From Chitinophaga flava (GTDB lineage: Bacteria > Bacteroidota > Bacteroidia > Chitinophagales > Chitinophagaceae), in contig NZ_QFFJ01000003.1 of the NCBI RefSeq assembly GCF_003308995.1, positions 1 to 64,000 on the forward strand: a stretch of DNA of 64,000 bases, in the 5' to 3' direction. How positions within the stretch are numbered: position 1 is the stretch's first letter; each line of letters opens with the position of its first letter. Shown one piece after another: positions 11,054-19,737 of this stretch. Under the pieces are notes generated by a model. That model saw only the letters and a program-made list of their open reading frames with translations. It was not told where the DNA came from and searched no databases. The translations under genes were made by a program, and so were the position numbers.

Positions 11054-12649
11054 TTAACGGTTTAAGCGTAAAGCACGGCTACGTTCATAGTCCACCATGC
11101 CGTTAAAACCATTCACAGGTTTCAGCGCCGGTATTCCTACCCGGAGGTTGTCCAGTTCGGGAGTAGCTGTACGGGCTCCAGGAGCAGTAAAGCTGCCGTT
11201 GTTTATATAATTGACAATGGCTTTCAGATTGGCGTCGTCAGCTGTATTACCCCATGCAACATTGACGTAGTCTACGGCCGGAGCATCCACATCGATACCA
11301 GTATAATACCCTCCCACTCCGCTTGCGTTTTTAGTTTCGAAATTAATGGCGTACAAATCCGCCAGGTATTTCTGGTTATGGTTCTGATCAAAAACAGAAA
11401 TGTTGAAATCAATGAATCCTACAGGTTTGCCATATGTTTTTTCACCCACCAGTTTTACAGTCATATATGGCTTCAGGTTGTTGAGGGTTAGCTCACTGGC
11501 CGAAGCAGTGCTGCCGCTGGTGATAAAGAACACATTATCCAGTGTGAGGCGGCTGGTAGCAGCTGCATAGTTGGTGGTAGTCGTCAGTTTCACATCAGAA
11601 ATATGTGCCATGATCTTATCATTATAGATCGTGTTGTACATCAGGTTTCCGGCTGCGTTGGCTGGCGCAATAGCGTTGTCAAGATATTCCGCGGTAGAAA
11701 CGGCACCACCTCCATTATAGCGCAGGTCTACGATCAGGCTGGTAACTCCCTGTGCCTGAAATTTGGAAAAGAGCTGGTCCAATACTGTTCTTGTGAAGGT
11801 AGCCTGTCCATTGGAATTGATCACACTGGAGAACGTATACATGGAGAAATAACCCACCTTCTTACTTACCTTGGTCGTTGGATTTGTTACCGTGAGCACG
11901 GAATCAAAAACAACCGGGTTGACATTATAGCTTCCTGTATTCAGTGTTTGGGTAAAGGTAGTATTGTCAGGCCGTCTGAATCCCAGTGTAACAGAGGAGC
12001 TGTTAAAAATCGCATCGTACGTTGATCTCAGGAAAGCATCGCTGGTGTTGATATTACTGTTCCCATTAACAGAGATAATTTCCCAGCCACGGGTAACACC
12101 GAGCTGACCAGCGGGACTGTTTTTATCTGCGTACAACACATAGATATGAGCATTGTTAGATCTGTCCAGCGCTACACCGTAATCAAAACCGAAGTCGCCT
12201 TTATTGGTGGCAGCGAATGTCTGTGCGGAAATACCGTTAAACAGCTTGTTGGTGAGTACGCCATTACGGTCCAGGAAACTGTAATGATCATATGGCTTGG
12301 TAGTTCCCGGGTTGATCGCATATGTTTTCATCGCCGCCAGCAAACTATCGGCATCGGCATACTTACTGTCCAGCGGATTGATCGACGGCACCTGTGAATA
12401 CCAATAATATGTAGGCAAACCACGGGAAGGTGTTCTTCCTCCATCTGCATAAGTAACCTGCATAATCTGATACATCAGGTATTTCAGGGAGTCTTCATAT
12501 TGAGACTGACTTCCGGTAGGGTTGTTAACAGGATTTGTTGTCGGGTCCGGAGACGTTTTATTGTCTTTGCGGCAGGCAATCAACATGATCACGCAGGCAA
12601 TACCGGCGAAGGCTGCCCTGGCTCCTGAGGTAAACAGATTTTTATGCAT
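11054..12649 (-). CDS. S41 family (C-terminal processing type) peptidase, lipoprotein
   Basis: A 531-residue lipoprotein; the signal sequence ends in the lipobox LIAC, with Cys26 the likely lipidation site followed by RKDNK. The order is an N-terminal helical cap, a PDZ-like segment near residues 160-215 (GQLGVTRGWEIISVNG), and the S41 catalytic core with LIVDLRYNGGG, GSTASASEL and GEKTYGKPVG. By spacing to Prc/CtpA the Ser/Lys dyad should be Ser383 and Lys408, 25 residues apart. The product is expected to be an envelope serine protease; Bacteroidota use such lipoproteins at the outer membrane or cell surface, and the substrate cannot be predicted. It follows the DOMON-like gene by 22 nt and is probably co-transcribed with it. 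Confidence 0.88.
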   Translation of the reverse strand: MHKNLFTSGARAAFAGIACVIMLIACRKDNKTSPDPTTNPVNNPTGSQSQYEDSLKYLMYQIMQVTYADGGRTPSRGLPTYYWYSQVPSINPLDSKYADADSLLAAMKTYAINPGTTKPYDHYSFLDRNGVLTNKLFNGISAQTFAATNKGDFGFDYGVALDRSNNAHIYVLYADKNSPAGQLGVTRGWEIISVNGNSNINTSDAFLRSTYDAIFNSSSVTLGFRRPDNTTFTQTLNTGSYNVNPVVFDSVLTVTNPTTKVSKKVGYFSMYTFSSVINSNGQATFTRTVLDQLFSKFQAQGVTSLIVDLRYNGGGAVSTAEYLDNAIAPANAAGNLMYNTIYNDKIMAHISDVKLTTTTNYAAATSRLTLDNVFFITSGSTASASELTLNNLKPYMTVKLVGEKTYGKPVGFIDFNISVFDQNHNQKYLADLYAINFETKNASGVGGYYTGIDVDAPAVDYVNVAWGNTADDANLKAIVNYINNGSFTAPGARTATPELDNLRVGIPALKPVNGFNGMVDYERSRALRLNR

Positions 12650-12671
12650 AGCAATAGTTATGACAAATGAA

Positions 12672-13457
12672 TTATGGGTGTGTTGCTAATGTTTGTCTGG
12701 TCCAGAATTCGTTGGAAAAGAACAACATCATGTTAAAATCGGGGTCCATCGCCATGCCGGGGCCGCCGCCCTGTTCTTTTGCTTTGGCCATTTTTTCTCG
12801 CATGGCTTTTTCGTGCTCCTTGCGTTCGGCATTACTGAGCGAATTAACTTTAAAACGATATGCGATCGGCTTATCGTATCCGGCAGGTATTCCTGCTGCG
12901 GTAAGGGGTACAGCCATTTCACATACCAGGTTGCCAGCTCCATCAAAAGTGGAGGCGGTACGGATACCGTAGGTGTTGTTTACCGGAATGTTGCCATCTG
13001 CAATACCGGTGAAGCCTTCCACTTTAACTTCCTTCACATTGGCCAGGATCTGCTTTTTCCATTCGTCCGCTACCTTTTGCCGCGATTCCTGAGGTACATC
13101 CGGTGTTGGAGCCGCTTCAGTGGTCAGGGGGAAAGTAAGGGTAGCTCCTCCTTTTTTCTTCCCTGTCGGATTGATGGATATACTCATTCCTGAGCGCATA
13201 ATCCGCTGCTGGCTTAGTTTGTCGGGTACGCTGACAACGACGAACAACGTGTCCTTGTTATTAGCGATCGTATAAAAAAGCTTGGTATCGTTATTATAGA
13301 ATTGTAGGGGCTTGGGCCATTCGGTGGCCTGGCCGTCTATTTTGATATGATCAGGGACCCACTTGTTGGGTTCACTGTCCTGCGCGTTTAGATTAACCTG
13401 GCATAGCAGGGCTGCTATCAATCCGGCCCCTGCTATACGTACTTTGATACTGTTCAT
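12672..13457 (-). CDS. Exported DOMON/CBM9-like protein of unknown function
   Basis: A 261-residue protein with a signal peptide ending near LNAQD. The body begins with a sequence typical of CBM9-like/DOMON beta-sandwiches (IKIDGQATEWP..., then LFYTIANNKDTLFVVVSVPD, then SISINPTGKKKGG). A Met/Lys-rich helix, KEHEKAMREKMAKAKEQGG, lies near the C-terminus. CBM9-like domains of this class often sit in secreted proteins that bind sugars or haem; no ligand residues stand out here. It is the first gene of a two-gene unit with the downstream S41 peptidase. Function not assigned. Confidence 0.72.
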   Translation of the reverse strand: MNSIKVRIAGAGLIAALLCQVNLNAQDSEPNKWVPDHIKIDGQATEWPKPLQFYNNDTKLFYTIANNKDTLFVVVSVPDKLSQQRIMRSGMSISINPTGKKKGGATLTFPLTTEAAPTPDVPQESRQKVADEWKKQILANVKEVKVEGFTGIADGNIPVNNTYGIRTASTFDGAGNLVCEMAVPLTAAGIPAGYDKPIAYRFKVNSLSNAERKEHEKAMREKMAKAKEQGGGPGMAMDPDFNMMLFFSNEFWTRQTLATHP

Positions 13458-13612
13458 GCGATTATTTGATTTCTGTTACGCCTGCAAGGTTAATAAACAA
13501 ATCTGAAACAATTTACTGAAAAAGCGTATAAGCGGGAAAAAGAATCGACGAAAAGGCGTTAAATAAAGTTGGAAGGAAGACAAATGGTGATGTGGGTATG
13601 CAGCAGGAAGAT

Positions 13613-13653
13613 ATAAGGGAGAAGGGATTTTTGAAAAATCCCTTCTCCCTTAT
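13613..13653 (-). terminator. Terminator downstream of serA
   Basis: Perfect 20-bp inverted repeat (13613-13632 and 13634-13653) around a single base; the inner AAAAA/TTTTT would open as the loop. It sits 20 nt past the serA stop. The minus-strand transcript ends in CCUUAUAU, a weak U tract. Confidence 0.78.
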
Positions 13654-13672
13654 CAATACTATTATAAAACAA

Positions 13673-14908
13673 TTAATACAGTAGTCTGGCCTTGATGGTA
13701 TGTTTAACGTCTTTCAGCAAAGTAAGTGCTTCCTGAGACAGTTGTGTGTCTACGTCCAGCACCACATAACCAATCTGGTCGTTGGTTTTAAGATACTGGC
13801 CCAGGATATTGATTTTATTTTCGGACAGTGCAGTATTGATAGCAGACAGCACACCGGGCACGTTCTGATGCACGTGCAGGATACGGTGGGTATTTTCAAT
13901 AGGCGGCACGCTGAGAGCCGGCACAGTATGAGAACCAAAGCTGGCACCTTTTTCCAGATAGTTAAGCAGTTTGCTGCTCACATCCAGGCCGATGTTGTGT
14001 TGGGCTTCCTCGGTACTGCCACCAATATGCGGTGTCAGGATTACGTTGGACAACTTCTGCAGCGGCGTGGAGAAAGCTGCACCATTTTTTTCCGGCTCTA
14101 CCGGGAACACGTCTACTGCTGCACCAGACAGTTGTCCGCTTTCAAGCGCTTCTTTTAATGCTTCCAGGTCAACTACTTCCCCTCTCGCATAGTTCAGGAA
14201 GATAGCTCCCTTTTTAACATAAGACAGCGTTTCCTGATTGATCATATTTTCAGTAGACCTATTGGAAGGTACGTGCAGGGAAATGATGTCTGCCTGTTCG
14301 AACAGCTCTTTCAGAGAACGTTGTTGTACAGCGTTACCCAAAGGCAATTTGGTTTCAGCATCATAGTACATCACGTTCATGCCCATCCCTTCTGCCAGTA
14401 CACTTACCTGGCTGCCGATGTTACCATAACCTACGATACCAAGTGTTTTACCCCTCAGTTCGTAGCTTCCTTTTGCTTCTTTCATCCATATGCCGTTGTG
14501 AGCGGCAGCGTTTTTGTCAACAATACGACGGATCAGAACGATAGATAAACCGATTACCAGCTCTGCTACGGAGCGGGTATTGGAGTAAGGGGCATTAAAA
14601 ACAGCCACCCCATTTTCGGTGGCAGCTTTGAGATCTACCTGGTTAGTGCCTATACAAAAACAACCTATTGCCTGGAGTTTCCTGGCTGCTTCCAGCACTT
14701 TACGGGTAACCTGTGTTTTGGAACGGATTCCCAATAAATGAACATCCTTAATTTCATTGATCAGTTCATCTTCCCCGAGCGCGCCAGCCATTTTGCGCAC
14801 ACTATAGCCTGCGGAGGTAAATTCTGCCACAGCAGCGTCGCTAATATTCTCCAACAATAAAATGCTGATCTTTTCTTTCGGATAACTTGTAGACTTTACC
14901 TGTTCCAT
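13673..14908 (-). CDS. serA: D-3-phosphoglycerate dehydrogenase
   Basis: The 411-residue cytosolic enzyme oxidises 3-phosphoglycerate to 3-phosphohydroxypyruvate with NAD, the first step of serine synthesis. Visible features are the Rossmann motif LGIVGYGNIGSQ, the D-isomer dehydrogenase signature with the substrate-binding Arg in NYARGEVVD, the catalytic His in LTPHIGGSTEEAQ, and a C-terminal ACT domain (NVPGVLSAINTALSE) that binds serine for feedback control in the E. coli enzyme. The length matches E. coli SerA (410). I chose ATG 14908 (MEQVKSTSYP) rather than ATG 14947, which would add 13 residues with no family counterpart. It is monocistronic. Confidence 0.95.
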   Translation of the reverse strand: MEQVKSTSYPKEKISILLLENISDAAVAEFTSAGYSVRKMAGALGEDELINEIKDVHLLGIRSKTQVTRKVLEAARKLQAIGCFCIGTNQVDLKAATENGVAVFNAPYSNTRSVAELVIGLSIVLIRRIVDKNAAAHNGIWMKEAKGSYELRGKTLGIVGYGNIGSQVSVLAEGMGMNVMYYDAETKLPLGNAVQQRSLKELFEQADIISLHVPSNRSTENMINQETLSYVKKGAIFLNYARGEVVDLEALKEALESGQLSGAAVDVFPVEPEKNGAAFSTPLQKLSNVILTPHIGGSTEEAQHNIGLDVSSKLLNYLEKGASFGSHTVPALSVPPIENTHRILHVHQNVPGVLSAINTALSENKINILGQYLKTNDQIGYVVLDVDTQLSQEALTLLKDVKHTIKARLLY

Positions 14909-15227
14909 GATATTATAAAGAATTATATGTAAAAGTTGTTCATGCAATTGGCTTAATAATTGCGGTTACGCGGGTCAAACAAGGCACAAACCTACTCGAT
15001 GTTGAGGAATTATCAAATACTATCATCATCAAATTAGATTTTTATCAAAAAAAACGCGCTTCCATCCTGTTTTTTTTGATGTTTATTAAGCAACGGGCTT
15101 AAAAATATATTAAAAGCTTGCCGAGAGTCAGGTAATATTTGGTACACAAACACAATGAGTATAATTTTAGCGCCTTGTATTTTATCGAGAGAGAATCAGC
15201 ATTAAGTAAGTCAGTGAATCACCTCTA
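14909..15227. other. Intergenic region between divergent serA and the beta-lactamase-like gene
   Basis: This 319-nt AT-rich region must carry both promoters. A 12-bp inverted repeat (ATCAAAAAAAAC at 15044-15055, its complement at 15069-15080) lies mid-way and could be an operator or a weak terminator. No small coding frame or known RNA was recognised. Confidence 0.5.
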
Positions 15228-16439
15228 ATGAAGCGATTGAAAGCAGTAAGCATCATCTTATCTATCACAGGTATTGCCATTATCTCCAGTTGTCAGGGCA
15301 ATGCCGCGCGTAACAAAGCAAGCAGAAAACAAGCCATATCAGACAGTACTTTGTACACGCTCAATTTAACGGCAGCGCAAAAAGAGGCTATCCTCAAAGC
15401 TCCGCGCACCATGCAGTTACAACAGGAACTGAGTTCATTTTACAGCAACAAACTACTACGCAGTGGCTTCAACGGAGCCATCATTGTTGCTAAAAAAGGT
15501 GTCATCATTTTCGAGCAATATCATGGTTTCGAAAATTACCGCACCAAAAGTCCGGTCATGGACAGCTCATCATTTCAGCTTGCCTCCATTTCCAAAACCT
15601 TTACCGGCGCTGCTGTATTATGGCTGGCCGAAAAACAGAAGCTAAGCCTGGAAGACTCACTGCAGAAGTTCTTCCCACATTTTCCTTATAAAGGTATCAA
15701 AGTACGCATGCTGCTGAATCATCGCAGCGGCTTGCCCAACTATCTGTATTTCTGCGACAGCCTGGTAAAAGACCAGTCTGGTTTCCTTACCAATGATGAG
15801 GTGATCAGACTAATGGAACAGCATAAGCCGCGTATTCAGCATCTGCCGGATACTCACTTCCAGTATTGCAATACCAACTATCTCCTGCTGGCTTCGATTA
15901 TTGAAAAGGTCAGCGGACAAAAATATGCAGACTTCATGCAGCAGACATTTTTCAGGCCGCTGCATATGGTCAATACTTTTGTATATGACCCTACCTCTTC
16001 ACCTCATCCTCATCAGACCCAAAGCCATAAGTACAACGGGCAGGCAGAACCCGATACTTATTTCGACGGAGTGATGGGCGATAAAGGTATTTACAGTTCC
16101 GCACGCGATATGCTGAAATGGGACCAGGCACTGTATTCCGGTCACCTGCTTGACTCAGCCACACTGAAAGCTGCCTACACACCTTACAGTCATGAAAAAG
16201 CAGGCATCCGTAACTATGGGCTGGGCTGGCGACTGATGGTATATCCGGACAGCACCAGAAACATTGTTTACCACAACGGCTGGTGGCATGGCAACAATAC
16301 TGTGTTTTACCGTTTTGTGGAAGATACCACCACCCTGATCATCCTCGGCAACAAATATAATCGCGGCATATACCAGGCTGTAAAGCCTATCCGGGAAATG
16401 CTGGGACATGATGATGGTGAAGAAGCCGGAGCAGAATAA
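15228..16439 (+). CDS. Serine hydrolase of the beta-lactamase/DD-peptidase fold, lipoprotein
   Basis: A 403-residue lipoprotein; the N-terminal signal ends in the lipobox ISSC followed by QGN. Motifs of the class C beta-lactamase-related family (PF00144) are clear: SISK (SxxK nucleophile motif) near residue 122, YCN (YxN motif) near 213, and HNGWWHG near 346 in place of the KTG box. The family includes DD-carboxypeptidases, esterases, D-aminopeptidases and true beta-lactamases. The HxG third motif and lipid anchor favour an envelope esterase/peptidase rather than an antibiotic-resistance enzyme. The gene stands alone, divergent from serA and ended by a strong terminator. Confidence 0.85.
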   Translation: MKRLKAVSIILSITGIAIISSCQGNAARNKASRKQAISDSTLYTLNLTAAQKEAILKAPRTMQLQQELSSFYSNKLLRSGFNGAIIVAKKGVIIFEQYHGFENYRTKSPVMDSSSFQLASISKTFTGAAVLWLAEKQKLSLEDSLQKFFPHFPYKGIKVRMLLNHRSGLPNYLYFCDSLVKDQSGFLTNDEVIRLMEQHKPRIQHLPDTHFQYCNTNYLLLASIIEKVSGQKYADFMQQTFFRPLHMVNTFVYDPTSSPHPHQTQSHKYNGQAEPDTYFDGVMGDKGIYSSARDMLKWDQALYSGHLLDSATLKAAYTPYSHEKAGIRNYGLGWRLMVYPDSTRNIVYHNGWWHGNNTVFYRFVEDTTTLIILGNKYNRGIYQAVKPIREMLGHDDGEEAGAE

Positions 16440-16470
16440 ATACCCAAAGGATTTTTAAACCAGTCGTATA

Positions 16471-16523
16471 AAAATAGAGAAGCGAAGATTACCACAGCAT
16501 GGTCATCTTCGCTTCTCTATTTT
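16471..16523. terminator. Bidirectional terminator
   Basis: Perfect 19-bp stem (16471-16489 and 16505-16523) with an inner ACCA/TGGT extension in the loop. The AAAA/TTTT ends give U tracts on both strands. It separates the beta-lactamase-like gene from the convergent CDF transporter gene. Confidence 0.87.
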
Positions 16524-16542
16524 ATCTAAAAAAGATACCGGC

Positions 16543-17520
16543 CTACCCGTGTTTTCTGTTGGGCAGCACGTTATCTCTTGTCCAGGTAATTTCTCCGGTG
16601 AAAGCGTGTTGTCTTACCGGGCATGCATCCTTCAGGCAATAGTGGCAGCAGGAAGGAATACAGGGATCCATATGAATAAAAAATTCTACTTCTCCCTCTT
16701 CAAACTCTTTATTGACCAGTACTTCCACCTTTTTCACTTCATCATGCGCTTCATTAAGACTCAGGTAATAAGGCATGGTAATATGGCAATCGATATGGTA
16801 GTTGTTGCCGTATTGTTGCACTCTCATATTATGAACGTCTATCCAGTTAGGCACCCGGTGAGACGACAGGATAGCAATCACCTTGTCCACCACTTTCATA
16901 TCTGTTTCGTCCATGAGGCCGGAGATAGAACGGCGCATCAGCTGGTAACCTTTAGTCAGAATCAGTATACTCATTAGCACGGAAACTGCAGGGTCCAGCC
17001 AGTTCCAGCCGGTATAGTGAATTACACTCAGGGCAACTATCAGCCCTGTGCTGCTGTATACGTCTGTCATGATATGCTGACCATTACCGCTGATGGTAAT
17101 GGAGCCCAGTTGCCTGCCAGCGCGGATCAGGTACAGTCCCAGTAACAGGTTGGCAACAGTGGTAGCTCCCAGCAGCCATAAGCCGCTTTCCATGCTATGC
17201 AACTCTTTCGGGCTGATGAAATACTGCACCGCTTTAAAAAGGATGAGCATACCCGCAAAAAAGATCATGGCACCTTCGAAGCCGATGGAGAAAAATTCCA
17301 CCTTACCATGTCCATAAGGGTGATTGGCATCTTTGGGCTTGCCGGAGAGGTAAATACTGTAGCAGGCAAAACCACCGGCGACTACGTTGATGATAGACTC
17401 CATTGCATCAGAGAGGATGGCTACGGAGTGGGTCATGTAAAAAGCTACGAATTTGGCCACCGTTAAGATAAAACTAACGATAAGCGACACCAGGATGACG
17501 CGTAATTCTCTTCTAAGCAA
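16543..17520 (-). CDS. Cation diffusion facilitator (CDF) metal exporter with Cys-rich tail
   Basis: A 325-residue inner-membrane protein with six predicted membrane segments. It exports divalent metals (Zn, Co, Cd, Fe or Mn) by proton antiport. CDF features are the TM2 motif SDAMESIIN, the HPYGHGK-type loop motif (NHPYGHGKVEFF), the second metal-site TM5 segment (HIMTDVYSSTG) and a cytoplasmic ferredoxin-like domain. The last 40 residues are unusual: Cys287, Cys291, Cys292, Cys295 and Cys300 form a CxxxCCxxCxxxxC cluster that could bind metal. The start is probably TTG 17520: the frame closes 14 codons upstream and holds no ATG or GTG there. It is divergent from the HD-domain gene. Confidence 0.88.
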   Translation of the reverse strand: MLRRELRVILVSLIVSFILTVAKFVAFYMTHSVAILSDAMESIINVVAGGFACYSIYLSGKPKDANHPYGHGKVEFFSIGFEGAMIFFAGMLILFKAVQYFISPKELHSMESGLWLLGATTVANLLLGLYLIRAGRQLGSITISGNGQHIMTDVYSSTGLIVALSVIHYTGWNWLDPAVSVLMSILILTKGYQLMRRSISGLMDETDMKVVDKVIAILSSHRVPNWIDVHNMRVQQYGNNYHIDCHITMPYYLSLNEAHDEVKKVEVLVNKEFEEGEVEFFIHMDPCIPSCCHYCLKDACPVRQHAFTGEITWTRDNVLPNRKHG

Positions 17521-17698
17521 GGATTCAGATTGAGTGTATGATAAACCGCAAAGGTAAGGTTATTCTGAAAACGGGAGTGGTATCTGGTCTTGAAAATTAA
17601 TATTCCGGTAACACCCTTCAACAGAAATTTTCCGATCTTAATAGGCATATCCCGTTCCTCATAACAATTTAAATCCTAACGTAAACCTATAAACGAAA

Positions 17699-18286
17699 AT
17701 GACAAATAGAGAAATCCGGGCTACCGCTATTGTGGACGAGCTCTTCGGGTTGTATGAGCAGCATGGCCATCATGCTTACGGAGAGCAGGTGACCATGTTG
17801 ATGCATATGATGCAATCGGCGCTGATAGCGGAACAGACAGGCTTTGATGATGAGATGATACTGGCGGCTTTTTTACATGATATTGGCCATTTTTTTGAAA
17901 CAGGCGGGCAGATGGACATTTACGGAGCCAGGGCCCACGACACTATCGGTTATCGTTATCTGGTATCCTGTGGTTTTCCGGCGAGAATGGGTCAGCTGGT
18001 GGCCAGCCATGTGGCAGCCAAAAGATACCTGACCTGGACAGACAGTGCCTACTATGAAACCCTCTCCGAGGCGAGCAAGGAAACATTACAGTACCAGGGT
18101 GGCCCGATGACGGAATCCGAGGCCATGGTGTTCAGGGCAGACCCTTTGTTTGAACAGTATATACAACTGAGGATATGGGATGATATGGGGAAGGATCCTG
18201 ATATGCCGGTAGCAGCAACAGACCTGGAACGTATGCGGGACAAAATGTTGCGTTATCTGCTGGCCTATGGGCAACTGGAAGAATAA
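17699..18286 (+). CDS. HD-domain oxygenase/phosphohydrolase, PhnZ-like
   Basis: A 195-residue cytosolic protein. The metal-binding HD motif is LHDIGH (His60-Asp61, His64), with further His at 36 (MLMHMMQSA), about 78 (GARAHDTIGY) and about 104 (VASHVAAKRYL). The segment AYGEQV at 26-31 resembles the Tyr/Glu element of PhnZ, a diiron oxygenase that cleaves 2-amino-1-hydroxyethylphosphonate to glycine and phosphate. The phosphonate-associated HD family (TIGR03276-like) is my best match. No PhnY or other phosphonate gene is in the window, so the substrate is uncertain, and a plain HD phosphohydrolase remains possible. It is followed after 16 nt by the HEAT-like gene, probably one operon. Confidence 0.7.
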   Translation: MTNREIRATAIVDELFGLYEQHGHHAYGEQVTMLMHMMQSALIAEQTGFDDEMILAAFLHDIGHFFETGGQMDIYGARAHDTIGYRYLVSCGFPARMGQLVASHVAAKRYLTWTDSAYYETLSEASKETLQYQGGPMTESEAMVFRADPLFEQYIQLRIWDDMGKDPDMPVAATDLERMRDKMLRYLLAYGQLEE

Positions 18287-18302
18287 TTTTATATTGCTGT
18301 CT

Positions 18303-18815
18303 ATGGATTTACGCAAAAAAATACTGACAGCGCATAATAAAGAACATTCTCTCTATATCGCGGGCTGGATTGGGCAGGATGCCCAGCGTTTTGCCCAGTT
18401 GATGAAACTCTTTCTGGAAGATGAGTACCGGGTAGTACAGCGGAGCGCCTGGATTATCAGTATTGTAGCAGACCAGCATCCTTCCTTACTGGAGCCCCAT
18501 TTACGGGATATGGTCAGCCGGATGGATATGCCGGGACTGCCTTCTGCGGTGAAGCGTAATGTGCTGAGGGTAATGCAGGATATGAATCTACCTCCCGAAC
18601 TGCATGGAGAGGTGATGAATGCCTGTTTTCATTATATAGAAGACCCTAAAGAAATGATTGCTATCAAAGCCTTCTCTATGACGGTGCTGGCCAATCTGGC
18701 CAAAGCATATCCGGATATTAAAAACGAGATCCGGGTGGTATTGGAGGATCTGTTAGAACACGATCCTTCGCCCGGTATTCGTTCAAGGGCAAGGAAAGTG
18801 ATGAGCTCTCTTTGA
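18303..18815 (+). CDS. HEAT-repeat-like helical protein
   Basis: A 170-residue all-helical protein without signal peptide or membrane segment. Helical repeat elements recur (VVQRSAWIISIVADQHP, PSAVKRNVLRVMQ, IKAFSMTVLANLAKAYP, PGIRSRARKVM), as in HEAT/ARM scaffolds. I chose ATG 18303 because it starts 16 nt after the upstream stop; an in-frame ATG at 18267 would overlap the HD gene and add residues that do not fit. Probably a protein-protein scaffold; no specific function can be assigned. The gene ends at a strong terminator. Confidence 0.75.
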   Translation: MDLRKKILTAHNKEHSLYIAGWIGQDAQRFAQLMKLFLEDEYRVVQRSAWIISIVADQHPSLLEPHLRDMVSRMDMPGLPSAVKRNVLRVMQDMNLPPELHGEVMNACFHYIEDPKEMIAIKAFSMTVLANLAKAYPDIKNEIRVVLEDLLEHDPSPGIRSRARKVMSSL

Positions 18816-18820
18816 CAAAC

Positions 18821-18863
18821 AAAAAGGCGGCACAACAAGTATAAGCTACTTGTTGATGCCGCC
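18821..18863. terminator. Bidirectional terminator between HEAT-like gene and infC
   Basis: Hairpin of 16-17 bp with one bulge (18826-18841 and 18847-18863), 5-nt loop, preceded by AAAAA (U tract for the minus strand). Confidence 0.82.
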
Positions 18864-18890
18864 TGTATAAGTTAAAGATGCCAGTTAAGC

Positions 18891-19568
18891 TTAAGCCTTT
18901 TCTTCAGGTTTGCTTTCAGTAGCACGCGGTTCCCTTGGTTCCCTTGGTTCTCTTGGCTCCCTCGGCTCTTTTGGTTCTTTTTCTTTCTTCTTGGCTCCTT
19001 TCGGGGCGAAGATGGCGATCATACGCTTACCTTCCATGGTGGGCATGCTTTCGAGGCCACCTACCTCAGCCAGCCTTTCGGCAAACTTCAGCAGGATCAA
19101 TTCTCCACGCTCCTTAAACATGATCGCACGGCCTTTGAACTGTACATAGGTTTTCACCTTGTTACCTTCTTTCAGGAAGCTTTCAGCATGTTTAGCTTTA
19201 AAGTCGAAGTCATGATCGTCGGTGTTAGGCGTAAAGCGGATTTCTTTCACCTCGCTTTTATGCGCCTTAGCCTTCATTTCTTTTTCCTTCTTCTTCTTTT
19301 CGTAGAGGAATTTATTGTAGTCGATGATGCGACAAACAGGGGGTACTGCGTTTGGAGAAATTTCAACGAGGTCCAGGCCTTGTTCTTCGGCCATACGCAA
19401 CGCATCCTCGGTCCTGTAGACGCCCACCTCCACATTCTCACCTACCAGTCTGACCTCAGGAACGCGTATCATCCTGTTGGTCCGGTGTTCTTGTTGTTGT
19501 TCCCTGCGGAAATTTGGGTTTTTACCCCTATTATTACCGCCAAAATTTGGTCTGGGTTTTTGTTGCAT
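18891..19568 (-). CDS. infC: Translation initiation factor IF-3
   Basis: A 225-residue protein that binds the 30S subunit and proofreads start-codon selection. The N-domain has the family element INRMIR-like HRTNRMIRVPEVRLV (about 28-42) and YRTEDALRMAEEQGLDLVEI. A Lys-rich linker helix (YEKKKKEKEMK) follows, then the C-domain with IRFTPNTDDHDFDFK and the KVKTYVQFKGR element. The last 30 residues are a charged tail with five EPR/EPK repeats, beyond the usual length of about 180. The start is ATG, not the rare AUU used by E. coli infC. The usual downstream partners rpmI and rplT are absent: a terminator and a convergent gene follow. thrS lies upstream with a 169-nt gap. Confidence 0.95.
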   Translation of the reverse strand: MQQKPRPNFGGNNRGKNPNFRREQQQEHRTNRMIRVPEVRLVGENVEVGVYRTEDALRMAEEQGLDLVEISPNAVPPVCRIIDYNKFLYEKKKKEKEMKAKAHKSEVKEIRFTPNTDDHDFDFKAKHAESFLKEGNKVKTYVQFKGRAIMFKERGELILLKFAERLAEVGGLESMPTMEGKRMIAIFAPKGAKKKEKEPKEPREPREPREPREPRATESKPEEKA

Positions 19569-19737
19569 TAAAAAAATTAAAATTTATTAATTAATTGTCC
19601 AAAGTCCATGGTCCACATTACACGCATGGACCAGAGACAACATATACAAAAGTAAGGGGAAATTTCAGTGCAATTAACATACCTGATTCAAGGAATGTTC
19701 ATTGTTTTATATACTTTTTTTCCACATTTGAAATTGC

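Noticed and set aside
15228..16439. True beta-lactamase resistance gene
   Set aside because: The third motif is HxG rather than KTG and the protein is a lipoprotein of the broad PF00144 class, so resistance cannot be claimed.
19598..19633. Short inverted repeat TGGTCCA/TGGACCA between thrS and infC
   Set aside because: Only 7 bp with no T tract; probably a simple dispersed repeat and not a regulator I can name.
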